The notes under the pieces: model-generated
Databases searched by the model: none
What the model was told of the DNA's origin: nothing
What the model saw: the letters and a program-made list of their open reading frames with translations, nothing else
Assembly (NCBI RefSeq): GCF_009870125.1
Contig: NC_046681.1
Location: forward strand, 8,507,001 to 8,571,000
Source: Drosophila pseudoobscura
Lineage: Eukaryota > Arthropoda > Insecta > Diptera > Drosophilidae
Direction: 5' to 3'
DNA length: 64,000 bases
Program-made: the position numbers and the translations under genes
In this document: one piece after another, positions 10,101 through 22,500 of the stretch
How positions within the stretch are numbered: the first letter of the stretch is position 1
Layout of the letters: each line of letters begins with the position of its first letter

Positions 10101-12959
10101 TCGAACGCCCTGCGCCAATCACAATGGCACGCTGGTGGTCAACAATGGTGCCGCCTGCACGGATGCCTGGATGGCCAGCAGGAACTGCTCGAGCTTCGGC
10201 AGCTGCAGCGCTTGTCTGGCCGCCTGGCCCACCCATCACGAGGTGACGCCCGTCTGCCAGTGGTGCGATCAATGTGGCATCCAAGGTCGATGCGTGCCCG
10301 CTGGCGTTGATTGCTGGCGCAGTGCCTGGTGTGGAAATGACCAAAGTGTGGCTGTCCTAGGACTGTGTCCTCTGCCCCAGTGCTATTGGCTCAACTGCGA
10401 GTCCTGCCTGCTGCAGCCGCAGTGCCAGTGGGCCCGGAACGAGCTCGGCAGCGTCGAGTGCATTTCCAAGGAGCTGGTGGAAAAGAACCAATACCGCGTA
10501 ATCGATCGCTGTGCCCCGCCCTGTCACAGTCATGAGAACTGCAGCAGCTGTCTGACCAACACGGACCAGGATCAAAAGGACTGTAAATGGTCCACGATGC
10601 TGGGCCAGTGCCTGTCTCCCAGCTCGCAGCCGCTGCTCTGCGCTGGCGGTGTCTGCGGACTGGTACTGGAGTCTGCCGAGCTGGATCGCTGCCCGGAGCC
10701 GTGTCATGTGTACCAGCAGTGCTCCAGCTGTCTGGAGCATGCCCACTGCGGCTGGTGTGCCCGCGAGGGTCTCAACGGAGACGGCATCTGCACAGAGGGT
10801 GCACTGGAGAGCAAGCAGGAGCATCCGTCGGGCTCCACCTGCGATCTAATCTACTCGACATGGCGCAACGACTCCCACCTGACTCATGCGGATGTCGTAT
10901 CCTGGCACTACATCCACTGCCCGGCCGAGAACGAGTGCACCAACGGACACCACAACTGCCATGCCATCTCGGAGCAGTGCATCGATCTGGACACCCCGCT
11001 GGGCTACAAGTGCGTCTGCGCGCAGGGATATCGCGAGGAGCAGGGCACCTGCCTGCCCGTCTGCAGCCAAGGATGTGTCCGCGGCAAGTGCGTCAGTCCG
11101 GACGAGTGCCAGTGCGACTTCGGTTATGTGGGGGCCAACTGCAGCATCCAGTGCCTGTGCAACGGACACTCCAACTGCGAGTCGAGCAGCCTGCTGGACA
11201 ACTGCCTCAAGTGCCACAACAACACGATGGGGGCGCAGTGTGAGAAATGCCAGCCATTGTTTGTGGGCAATCCTCGCGAGGGCCATTCCTGCCAGCCCTG
11301 CCTGGAGTACTGCCACGGCCACAGCGATGTCTGTGTGGCCTACGACTCGGATCCGACTGTCTTCAACATGTCACGCTCTGATTTGGATCGCATACTGCTC
11401 GAGGGTCCTGCCCACAATGCCACCTGTCTGCGGTGCGGCAATCACACGGCCGGCGATCGCTGCGACAGCTGCCTCACGGGCTACTTTCGGGGCAGCGAGG
11501 ATCTGCACAAGGAGTGCCGCCCCTGCCAGTGCCATGGCCATGGCAGCATCTGTGACCCCGTGACTGGGGAGAAGTGCAATTGTGCGAATAACACGGAAAG
11601 CGATGCCACCTGCACAGCGGGTGGGGGTAAGAACTCGGCGCAGCTCTGCTGGAGTGTGCAGTGCTCCAAGTGTCGGGACTCTTACGCGGGCAATCCCATC
11701 GATGGACATCAGTGCTACAAACAGATCACGGTGGAGTCGCGCATGTGCTTCGACGCCAAACCGATAGGTGAGTCCCTCAGCCATTAATTTTCTTGTTTGA
11801 TAATCATTCTTCCTATCATTCCGCAGAGGAATGCAAGTCAAAGCCCGCCGCCTTGAAGCCCGGCCAGACGGTGTTCTTTGTGATCCAGCCACGCTTCATG
11901 AACGTGGACATACGGATAATCATCGATGTGACCCAGGGTGAGTTGGATGTGTTCATGTCCCCGCAGGACGACTCCTTTATTGTGGAGACCAACGAGACGA
12001 CTGGCTACCATGAGATATTCTTGGACAATCGCTACAATTGGGGGCCCAAGCAGCAGCGCGATCGGCCCTTGAATGTGGCTCTGCCCAGGCATGATAATGT
12101 GACCATTCAAAAGCTATTTACGCCCGAGCGACGTATCTATGCGGATAAGGATGGCCTCGGCGGCGGAATGAGCATGAACAGCTACTATGTGCCACAGCTG
12201 CACGACTGCAAGAGCCACGGGGGTCACAACTTTATAGTGAAGGATCAGCATGCCAAAGACCTAAGCACACATGTCACCCTCAACCATTGCAACACGCTGC
12301 TGCGGCTGTTTGGGCTGAGAAATCGACTGGTTCTCACCTTGCCCCAGCACGCACACAACCTGAGTGCCACGCGATTCTTCATTGCTCTGCGTGCGAACGC
12401 CGGACCAGAGCCTAGCTATGGATCTGTGGTCTTTCGCCAGGATCAGCTGCACATTGATCTGTTTGTGTTCTTCTCGGTGTTCTTCTCCTGCTTTTTCCTC
12501 TTCCTGGCTGTCTGTGTGATTGTCTGGAAGGTGAAGCAGACGGCGGACCTGAGACGGGCCAGACGACAGCATGTTGTGGAAATGCTGCACCTGGCCAAGC
12601 GCCCCTTTGCGCAGATCTTCTTGGCATCCAACAGTTTGGACACGGAGAGTCCGCGCGCGTCCACCTCCACACGGGCCATGCGCCAGCGAGCCCGTCAAGC
12701 CTTGCTGCTCCAGGAGCAAGCGTCCACGGGAGACCCTATACCGCCAAGGTACACGCGCCACCGCCATGCCAGGGACATCATGATGGTGGCCATCGAGCCC
12801 ACGTCCGATAATCAGGCTGCTGTGGGTACGGTCTTTGTTAGCCTGCCAGGACGCTCCAGAGCTCCGCTGAGCATCGCTCTCGGCTCCACACTGATCACCT
12901 ATTCGCGGCAATATATGCGTGCCCAGAGGGCCCACCATGTGGCGCACCATCCGGCATAA
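4119..12959 (+). CDS. Megf8: Megf8, multiple EGF-like domain transmembrane protein (CG7466 orthologue)
   Basis: Large single-pass receptor-like protein. Coding exons: 4119-4490, 4552-4968, 5032-11767 and 11827-12959, with introns of 61, 63 and 59 nt and GT-AG junctions. Spliced length is 2885 residues, full length for the family. Order: signal peptide ([15 protein letters not shown]), CUB domain (about 35-150), EGF, six-bladed Kelch propeller, PSI repeats, calcium-binding EGF (DVDECGLG), laminin-type EGF, second CUB, EGF, second Kelch propeller, PSI repeats, EGF and laminin EGF modules, transmembrane helix near residues 2718-2742 ([20 protein letters not shown]) and a cytoplasmic tail of about 140 residues. 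Vertebrate MEGF8 pairs with the ubiquitin ligase MGRN1 to reduce Smoothened levels through a MASRPFA motif; the tail here has LAKRPFA. The fly gene has been linked to neuromuscular synapse growth. The start is the first in-frame ATG; a second ATG at 4128 would also keep the signal peptide. Confidence 0.93.
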
Positions 12960-15005
12960 GCAGCTGCACAATAAGGAATCTCTTCTGTTGGCATGAAGCC
13001 TTGGACCTAGTGAAATATTTGCGTGTGTGTGCGTATGCAAAACGACATGTACTATGCATATATATATTGATATAGCTTAGGAAAATACTTGTACATAACG
13101 TTTAGATAACGAAAATAATGACTAATCCTATGTACATACTAGTATGTATGTACGATATAGAGCAGCGATGGGCAACGGTCCTTGATACAAATGCTAGCAC
13201 GTGGCGCGGCACATTGTGACTCGGACTCGATACGCACAAGCGAATTCGGCTAAAGAGAATGGCCGAGAATTGCGAAAATCCCATTCATGTCATGTTCAGG
13301 ATTCTGCAGAGGCGCACAAGCGAATGCTGCAAAAGAGAATTCCTAAGAATTGCAAAAACAACTTGCAGGACACGGAACAATAATGCTTTGTTGGGCTACT
13401 CCTAAATTCAGCGTGCTTCTACGAGCACACAAGTCGACGTAGGTCTCCATAGAGTCGACCCCGAGGCAGGCCAGGGACACAGAACGGAGCACAGGGCCAG
13501 GGGCAACGGTTGCCTCTGTCTGCAACTCCGGTCGTCTTAGTCGTGAGATGGTGGAAATATTTCGCAATCCAATGGATTGGTGGCAGATGGACATCGTTAA
13601 ACCACTTCCGACACGTCACACGGGGGAGGCCGGCCCACCCGCTGATAGAAGATGCAAAAAGCTGCTCACAAGTTGTGAGAAATGCATGCATAAATTTCAT
13701 ATAAACTATAAAATATATACTATATCTATATTGATTGATAAACATACAGGAAAATGGATAAACATTAGATATAAGAGCATATAAGAATACTCCACAAAAT
13801 TGGGTCTCTACAGTGTATCAAAGAAACCAAACTGGTAAATTGGTAAAAAAAAAAATTCACAGAACAAAAAATAATTATTTCGACTGATTTTTAAAGGACT
13901 GTATTCATTTGGTATGGTTTGAATTATACATAATCTCTATATAAACCTAATTGGCTGAGAATTAGCTCATATGTGTATATGTGTAATCGGTACTATTTGT
14001 GAATTTAAACCAGTGTTAAGAATAAGAACAAACGTATAAACAGAAACGGAAACCAAGTGAACAACTCGCCAGCAATAGGAATTTGATATTGTACCTATAT
14101 GATATATATATATATATGTATGAGCATGTCAATTTGATAGCAAGAAAGCCATACGAAAAAAGAAACAAAGAAATCATGAAATACGTATTATATATATATG
14201 TGTGTACTAATTGTAAACTGAATGTGTCATAGCATTAGACGAACTTCGTTCGATGTGTTGTTAATGTCTAATCCAAGTGTTTCGTCATGCCTATGTCGCC
14301 TAAGATACATATGTATGTGCGTGTCTGTCTCTAAACAATGTAATATGATTTATATTTATATTCTCGCGTACCTAAGTATTTAAGTGTATATCTCCCTAAT
14401 TGTATTTTGTATAAAGTATTATAATATTTCCTTCTCTGTTGGTGGTTTAGCTAAGCAATTGCTCAATTAGTTTTTTAGCTCTCTCTCTCTATCTATACGG
14501 AAATGCGCACTTGTCACGCACTTATGTACCTACTATTTTAAGAACAACCCCACTACTATATTTATGTACCCAAACACACACTTGTTATGTTTACACACAC
14601 CACACACGCAGAAGATAAGCGAACAAATCATGGAATTACGAAAGGACAGATAGTCTTTCCAGAAGCATACATCTCACAACAGCAGACGAACAAATCTCAA
14701 ACTGAATCTTTCCTAACGCGCTCTATACACTATGACGTCTCAATAACAGTAACCAGAAGGTTGTAAGAAAGAAACTCTCACTACTATATATCACTTTAGT
14801 TAAGAAAAAGAAAAACACGCTCTCTCCCTCCATTAGGTATCCCTTTTTTTGTTTTAGCAAAATTTTTAGAACTGATGTACATTTAGAAATTATACTACAA
14901 AGCGTCCCATTCTGCAATATATGTATGTGTATTTATATTATTAATAATTATGTTTTTAATCATTATTTTTGAATTGTGTTTGCAATAAAGAAGATACGTA
15001 TGTAT
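12960..15005 (+). other. Megf8 3' UTR and downstream sequence
   Basis: AT-rich non-coding sequence after the Megf8 stop. A canonical AATAAA at 14984-14989 would give a 3' UTR of about 2 kb. No closer AATAAA with a good context was noticed. About 13150-13700 is GC-richer than its surroundings and contains a duplicated unit of roughly 48 bp (starts at 13233 and 13313), which suggests an old insertion. The rest has AT microsatellites (for example 14103-14118) and CT and CA tracts. Confidence 0.5.
14984..14989 (+). terminator. Polyadenylation signal AATAAA for Megf8
   Basis: Canonical hexamer in the context TGCAATAAAGAAG, followed by GT-rich sequence (GTATGTATGATAAA, then GTATAGTGTATG). This matches a cleavage site near 15005. 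The distance from the stop (2 kb) makes assignment to Megf8 likely but unproven. Confidence 0.5.
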
Positions 15006-15191
15006 GATAAAAAATATATATACGAGTATAGTGTATGTTTAATATTTATGCTGTGCTTTCTGGTTTCAAGCCCACGTATTTAGTCATGACCATAACTTTG
15101 TAGATGATAAGTATTATTTATTTGTCTCTTTTATATTTAAGGTGTTTATCCGTCGACATGTAGGTTTTAAAGAAGTGGAAAAGAAACAGTT

Positions 15192-15792
15192 TTTATACCC
15201 GATACTTAAAATGAGTATGGGGGTATATTAAATTTGTGGTAGAAGTGGATGTGTGTAGCGTCCAGAAGGAATCGTTTCCGACCCCATAAAGTATATATAT
15301 TCTAGTCCCTATCAGCGCCTAGTGCTCAAAGACTATAAGAGCTAGAGCACCAACGTTTTATATCCGGACTTCTGTGATACATCACTGCTACAAGTATATT
15401 TCAAAACGAGAAAACTGAAAACCCAGAATCGTGAACCCCTTCCGCCCCCGCAAAGGAAGAAAATCTGGGGCATCCACAAAGCTCAGAGACTATTAAGGCT
15501 AGAGTAACCAAATGTGGGATCCGCACTCCTCTTAGATCTCACTATAAAAGTATATCTAAAAATTTCGCCTCACCCCCTTTCGCCCCCACAAACGACGAAA
15601 ATCTTTTGCGTCCACAATAAAAACGCAGAATCTTAGAGAATGACCATATCTATCCAGTTGTTGAATCTGGATCAGATCGGATAATTTGTATAGCCAAAAG
15701 CAAGAAATCAATTCACAGTGGCTACGCAGCTTCCGTGTCGTGACGTTTAATATGCCGGAGGAGAGCCATACTGACTAAGTATCGGGTATAAA
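15192..15792. mobile_element. MITE-like element with perfect 17-bp terminal inverted repeats
   Basis: Left terminus TTTATACCCGATACTTA (15192-15208) is an exact reverse complement of 15776-15792. The element is about 600 bp and has no coding capacity. The text after the left terminus (GTATGGGGGTATATT, then CCGACCCCATAAAGTATATA) resembles the head of the widespread Drosophila DINE-1/INE-1-type repeats. It contains two related internal blocks rich in CCGCCCCC/GAAAATCT (about 15430-15475 and 15575-15620). It sits between the convergent 3' ends of Megf8 and poe. Confidence 0.75.
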
Positions 15793-16437
15793 TGTAGAGT
15801 TGCGGTGTCCGCAGCAACTCACAACGTTCCCCCTCGTTTGTTCTTAAAATCCTGGATGTTTTTATTCCACTAGAGACTTTGGCGTTCGACCTGACAGTTT
15901 CCCTTCGATTTTAGAAGGAAACTTATGCATTCCCTTTGAAAGAATTCCCAATCGGCAAGGTCAGTTTGCGATTTTGGAAAGGGGTGAGTCCTGTCGGTGT
16001 TAGGGGTAAAATCAAAATTTAATAATAATTGGGAAGTGATCGCTTCTGTGCGGAGTTTTGGAAATGGACCAATTGGTTTTGTGGGAATTTCTGGACATGG
16101 TGATTAAGTTGGTGGCAGCTTTGGCCAGCTCAAACGCTTTGCCTCAGGCGTTAGATATTTGGGACCCCCAAAGGCCGTTAAAGCTTTTTTGTAGCACTTC
16201 TTACAAGGTAAAAGGAATTTGTCCATGTTATACTTCAACTTCTTTTGTTAAGTCGAGCGAATCGTAATCATTATAGAAGGGGGAACCTGCTCTAAAGAAT
16301 GTAATTGAATTCTTTAAAATCATAGCAGGGGATGCCCGCGTACTGAAAGAATGTGTACCGATTTTTCCGGTTTCATTTCACAGAATCTACAGAAATTTCA
16401 ACTTCTTGATTCACATTAGTTATTGTGCAAACGAATA
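15793..16437. other. Unassigned intergenic sequence between Megf8 and poe
   Basis: No gene is supported. The open frame at 16058-16267 (69 codons) has no recognised domain. The sequence around 15800-16060 has a mixed, non-UTR look and may be a decayed transposon remnant, but no diagnostic motif was found. It is followed by the poe 3' UTR on the minus strand. Confidence 0.4.
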
Positions 16438-16440
16438 ATT

Positions 16441-16446
16441 TTTATT
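16441..16446 (-). terminator. Polyadenylation signal AATAAA for poe
   Basis: The minus strand reads AATCAATAAAAATTATTCG here, about 110 nt downstream of the poe stop codon (16559-16557). This gives a short 3' UTR and is the only good signal close to the stop. Confidence 0.65.
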
Positions 16447-16556
16447 GATTAAATAGTTACATATATGTGATACGTTATATTATGTATTAAGATGGTAAGC
16501 CTTTGCTTTGCTTTTGCATTCCTTGTGTGTTTTAATTATTAACGAATCGAAATTAT

Positions 16557-19500
16557 TTAACTAGAACTTGTGGTCGAAGGCAGGGAGGCCAGCAGATCCT
16601 CGATGAAGCTGTCCGGCTGTTCGATCAGAGTTAGAAGTCCTACAAAGAAATATGGTTAAGAAAATACGAAAAGTGCAAAAGCAAGCGAATGATTTTACCT
16701 GCCACATCGCAGAACTCGCCAAACGAAGTGCACGGCAATAGCTCCTCAGTCAGGATGTGTAGGATGCCATCTGTTGACTTAAGCATAGCCTCGTCATTTT
16801 TGCGTATGTAATCGAACAGGGAAACTGGCCAGGCCTCCTCCTTGGGCATGGTCACCAATTTGAACAGGATGTTGTATATCATATCGATCATGGCCCACAT
16901 CATCAGGTACGGCTTGTACACACTGTAATCCTTCACCTGGCGATCGGCCGGCGCAAGCAGAGCCTTGCACAGCACCGATGGTGAGACGTGTCGTGCCTGG
17001 GCCACGGCCAGCATTCGTTTCAGATGCGCCACCTTGTGCTTGTTCCACAGCTCGCGACTGTGCAGCGTCACCGAAATGGTGATCATGTACAGCGGTCCCT
17101 CTACCTCGAAGCCACACTCGAGCCACTTCTCGCTGGGCGGGGCTGTTAGATAGGCGAGTACCGTCTTGCTATCCCTGGCCGCCGAGCGCGAGGACAGCAG
17201 CATGTAGATCGAATAGAAGAGCAGGTAGGGCACAAAGTGCATATTGGACTGGGGACCACCGCCGCCGGCATCATCGTGGAAGCTACGCTCCCAGGCGAAA
17301 CGCACCAGCAGCAGCTTCAGGTCGTGTATGCTGCTCGTGTAGGAGATGTCACAACGCTGGGTGCTCTCCTGCATGTAGCTGCTGTGACGCGTCATCGAAG
17401 CGGAGAAGGTCGTCTCGAGCACGGACGGGCCCCAGAGCGGCAGCAGACCATTGCATCGGGTATTGGCATTCTGCAGACTAGCCCGCTCCCATTCATCACG
17501 GCCGCGGGTCAAACGAATCGCTGAGGTGTGACAGTCCACATGGACCACATTGAAATGGGTCACCGTGGTGTAGCCAATGGTTTTGCGGGACTTCAGCTCG
17601 AATTCCTCCACGTTGCAGCGCTTGGTGAACGTATAGATGCCCAGCACCTTTTCGGGCTGGCAGGCATACCCCTCGCGGCAGATGAAACACGTCAGCCCAG
17701 TCTCGTCGCGCAGTTTCTCGATCTTTTGCAGTATAGAGCCCTTGGCCGTCACCTGTCCCTTCTCGTTCGTACGCATACCCAAGGCATCCAGTTGTTTCTC
17801 GCGCGTGGCCATGGCCAGACGTTTCTTTTCGGCGCGCGTGAAGTCACGCACTTGCTGGACTCGGGCCGCGGTGGCTGCATCGGTTGACAAAGCCTCTAGA
17901 AGATTCTCGGCCAGACTGCCGACATGCTCATCGCTGGACACTTGCTCTAGGCGATGTATAATCGGTATAATGTCCTTGCTGATGGCCACCTGAGTGGCCT
18001 CGTGATGATTGGAGAGTCCGGTAAGGAAGCGCAGTATATACTTGAGACTAGGGCGCGAAATGAACTCCTTCAGCTCGTCGGAGTCGGTGCGCAGGAGTGT
18101 GGGCTTCACACATGGGGCATGCTCTGTGATGTAGGCCAACGAGCGCTCCACAATGCCCAGACTGACAATGTAATCCTTGAGGGTGCCGCCAATGCAATTG
18201 TGCTCGATCTGATTGGTCAGGACGCAGAAGAGCTCAAGCTTGAACTCCTCCTCGGGTGTGCGTTCGTTGTCAAAGCGTTTGAAGTTGAGTGTGTCCTGAA
18301 AAAAAGAGTGTGTAAGTGTGTGCTCCACAAAGAACTCTCTCCCTGAAACCTACCTTGAAATGCTCACACAGCAGGGCCATCTTCACCTCATTCCCGTAGA
18401 CCAGGGCGGCCAGCACACGAATGAGATGCCGCAACACCGAAGGATTGTTGCGTACATTCGGACAATCCGTGCAGGAGATCAATGCCGACACATACTCGGG
18501 CCCTCCGAACGTCAGGGAGAACTGCAGGAACGAGTCCAGCGTATCACTAGCTGCCTTCGAGAGCAGCGTTTCCATAATCTCCAGTAGTTGTTCGGTGACT
18601 GCCGACTGTATTGAGTCATTCTCCGATTGCAGGCACATCTGTAGCACCTTCAGCAGTGTATTGATGGCCCCAATCTCGGGCTGGCACAGGACCTCCTGGC
18701 AGCGGCGCACTTTTACACAGATGAGGAAGAGCTTGAGCAGAACCTGGATAAGTTCACGCTGGCGGGAGATTCTCTGCAGACTGCCAATCCTGTCCAGCAT
18801 CACACGAAGGCCATTACAATCGGCCAGTACGTTGGCCATGCGGTATAGCTGCTCTGTGTCCACCGCCTCCTGACTCTTGTTGTTCAGCGTCTCGACAAAC
18901 TCCTCGGTGGCATCGCCCAGCAGTCCGCGCATGCGATAGACAATACGCATGGCATCGCGATCGCCGCCCTCGGCCAGCCACACCTTTTTGTACACATCCT
19001 TGACGGGCAGGTCCAAGCTTATGATCTTATTGTTCACCAGCAGCTCCATGCCGTTGTCATCCTCCAGCAGAGCAATCAATTCACAGTCCGTGCAGATTTT
19101 GTTCTTTACATCTCGCATCAGGGGGCCCAGCCCCATTTCGCCGGAGGGATAGGGATTGCCGAGCATGCGGCCCTGCAGGAAGTCCTCCTGCTGTGGATCC
19201 TTCTCCAGGGTCATGTAGAACTCGCTCTCGTCGTGCTCCTCCGGATGTATGATCGAATACAGACGCTCAAAGATAAACACCGGCGTCTTGATGTCATTCA
19301 TGCGCGTCTTGTCGACCGTATCAATGAGAATCTCCATAAAGGCACGCGTCTCTTCTTCGGTGCCGCTGGTCATCTCCTCCAGCATTTCGAGCAGCTTCTC
19401 CTGCGCCTCGTCAATGTGTCGGGTTCGCTGAACCACCAGACTTCTCAGAGCCAAGTAGCTCTCGAGCACTGGGCCCAGCAGACGGGTCTTGTAGGTCCTG

Positions 19501-22500
19501 CGTATGTTGGGGCACTCGAGGAAGAGCCACAAGAGCTCCACATATCGGCGCAAAGCATAGCCGAGCGTCAGGTCCGAGGACAGCGAATGCTCTTCCATGC
19601 AATGCACTTTGGCTATCTCCGTAGCCAGCAGCGACGAGATCTTGCACAGCACTCCCCTCAGTACCAAATACTGCAGCCAGGGCGACTCGGTGGCAATGCT
19701 CCGGTAGAGAGCCAAATACTCGTTGCTGGCCTCTCCCGCGTCCCCCACATGATACAGGAAGGACGTGAGCAAATTGAGAGCCTGCTGCTTGCGTTCGTGC
19801 GTGCGTGCCAGTCCTCCGAGCAGCGTGCACGCCAGTTGCCGGCCAAAGCGGGAGTTTTCGTTGAAGAGCAACGGTTGGATCCACTCTGCATTGAACACCA
19901 GCGGCTTGGTCACACGCTGCTTGTCCAGCACATTCGAACGCCAGCGTTTGCCAAACTTCTCGCCCAAATATGCCGCCCTGGCGGCTTCCTTGGTCTTTCT
20001 TGGCGGTGTCTCCGTGCCCGCCGACTGCTGCTGTTTGCTGCTCTTTGGCTTGGTGCCTGCCGGTGCATCCTGTTGGTGGTGGCTGATAGGCATGCGATTG
20101 CTCCAGGCCAAGTACTCGTGATTCTGATCCGAGTTGAGCCACGCCCGATAGTCGATGGTGTTGCCTTCGGGCAGTTTAATGTTGCTCAACTCAATGGCAG
20201 ATACTGGCTTGCCGCCGCTGCCGCTGCCAGAGATCGTGGGATTAATCAGACTCTGCAGAATGCGCAGGCAGGGATGCAGCACTGAAGCCACCGGTCCACG
20301 GGGCAACCTTCACGAGGAGGAAATGGCTATTAGCTTTAAGAATCATTAGGGTTTGTCTTCCACTCACTTGCAATTGCTGATAAACAGCTCAAAGATCACC
20401 TTCAGCTTGTATTCCCAGCATAAATCATCTTGGCTGAGAAGCACCTCCAGCAGCGTCATCTCCTGATGCACGGCTGCCTCCAGACTAATCAGGGGAATGG
20501 ACCCCATCAAAGCGCTCTTCACACGCGACGTGACCAGCTGCAGCAGATGCATGCACGCCTCGGCATTGTCCTTGGTCAAAACAACCAGTAGATTGCGCAC
20601 CTCGTTCTGGATCTGCGGTGTTCCACGGCGCAGATTATGCTCCGCCAGCTCGCTGACCAGTCCCTGGCTATAGAGACCCATGCGACAGTCATAATTGTAG
20701 GCCATGGCCCGCAGCAGGGTAAGGCACTGCTCAGTGGAGGCCAAGGCGCAGCCATAGCAACGGTTCGTTGTGGGATTCTCGGCGCCCAAGACCAAAGCCA
20801 GATTGCTGGGCGGCAGATCCTGTTGTTGGCGATCGTAGGCCACCAGCTCGCTAAAAAGGATGGAATGAAATGGGTATCACCAAAAGCCAACTCGAGAGGC
20901 AACATAACAGCGAAATATATCGACCAGTGAGACTACATACTCCTGAACCATAAATCACCCACCCAACTCTTTCGCACACATCTCTCTTGCCACAGCCCCC
21001 ATAGCCCCAGACATCCATTGGAATATCCCTAACTCTTAGTCTTCTAAAAACTAAGCATTCAACGAGACGGACAGGCAGACGTATGGACTCGTCGGAAATG
21101 AGCTACTTCTCGCTGTAACATCGACCATAATCGACCCCCATACTCTATAAGTACCGAGTGCTTGCATCGAACTCACCTGCGGCAGGCTTTGACTTTCTGG
21201 ACAATCTTGCTTAGTTCCTCGAAGCTGGCGCGTGATTCCACGCAGTATTTCTGGGCGAGCAGCTGGATGATCTTGTTCACCTGTGAAGTGCTATGCACAC
21301 TGGCCATGTTGTCCTCGACAAGACGATCATTGATGCGATGCTCGGCCACCTTCTGGATGAGCAGCTCGAGAAGCTGTTTGTTGGCCAACAGCTGGTGGTA
21401 GATGCGATCCGCACGCTCCAGTGAGGTGTGTATCATCAATACAGTCTTGGCTCGATCCTCGGCCGATTCGATCGGATCCACGGCACAGCAGACGCGTGCA
21501 TACATGCTAAAATCGAATTTGGCGTACTTGCAGAAGCCACACGAGTGGCACAAGAACGGATCCTTTTCGTCATAGTTGATGGCCCGACACTTGTGGCACT
21601 GGAACACATTCTCCCCGCAGTTGCCGCACACGCCCGGATACGCTGGCACAGCGGCACTGCAGCGCGGACACTGCAGATTCTCGCTGGAACCGCTCACAGT
21701 CTCAAAGAAGTCCGCAAATTCAATCATCAGATTGCAGGCCGTGATGGGCAATGGGAAATCAATCTTCAGCTCTGTCTGTCCCGATTGCAGCGAAACGGAG
21801 CGGGCCTTGTGCCACAGCGCAGGGCGGTTCTTCAGCTCGACCACCGCCTGGACACTGCGATTGTTGTAGTACACATTGATCGTGCGCACCATCTTCGTGC
21901 GCTTCAGATCCGCAATCCGCACAATCAGCTTCGAGATGGTGTGGCACTGCACCAGCTTGTAGATCATCGTTGTGGTGGTATATTTTGAGTCGGACTTGAC
22001 CGACGGCAGCTTGATGTTGGCCATCGGCACCTCCGGGTTGTTGCACACCAAACAGGGCTCCGATTCCAGATAGTATCCGTTCATCTGCAGTATCGACTCC
22101 AGGGTGGTGTAGACGGGGGCATTCGGGTGCTTGCACAGCAGCTCGTTCTGTGTCCGGAGTACTTCGACTGCCCGCGAGACAAACTCTGGCAGGCGTTCGG
22201 TTATGCTGCGTGTTGTCAGAGTGAGGTATCCCAATAGATCCACAAATTGTGCTGTCCTTCGGCCATAGGTGGGCACCAGGGGCCACAGGTTCCAGAAAAT
22301 GGTCAACAGCTTCTCGCGCTGTCGCTCGTTGGCATGCTCGAACAGCCCCGTCATGAAGGAGTGCGCCTGCCAGCGCAGCTGACTGATATTATTCTCCAGC
22401 AGGAAGATCCTTACGAAGCGTATGATCAAAGCATCGCAGGCATACCGAAATATCTGATGGACAAATGTCCCGCACTGTGCCGGATCGAATTTCGAATAGT

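Noticed and set aside
9463..10344. Long antisense open frames within Megf8 and poe (for example 6919-8055, 9463-10344, 27178-28278)
   Set aside because: They are complements of GC-rich coding sequence with strong codon bias and show no recognisable domain.
13150..13180. hAT-type terminus GCAGCGATGGGCAACGG
   Set aside because: No inverted partner or target duplication could be found within 2 kb.
16058..16267. 69-codon open frame between Megf8 and poe
   Set aside because: No recognised domain, no promoter or polyadenylation context, and it lies in transposon-like sequence.
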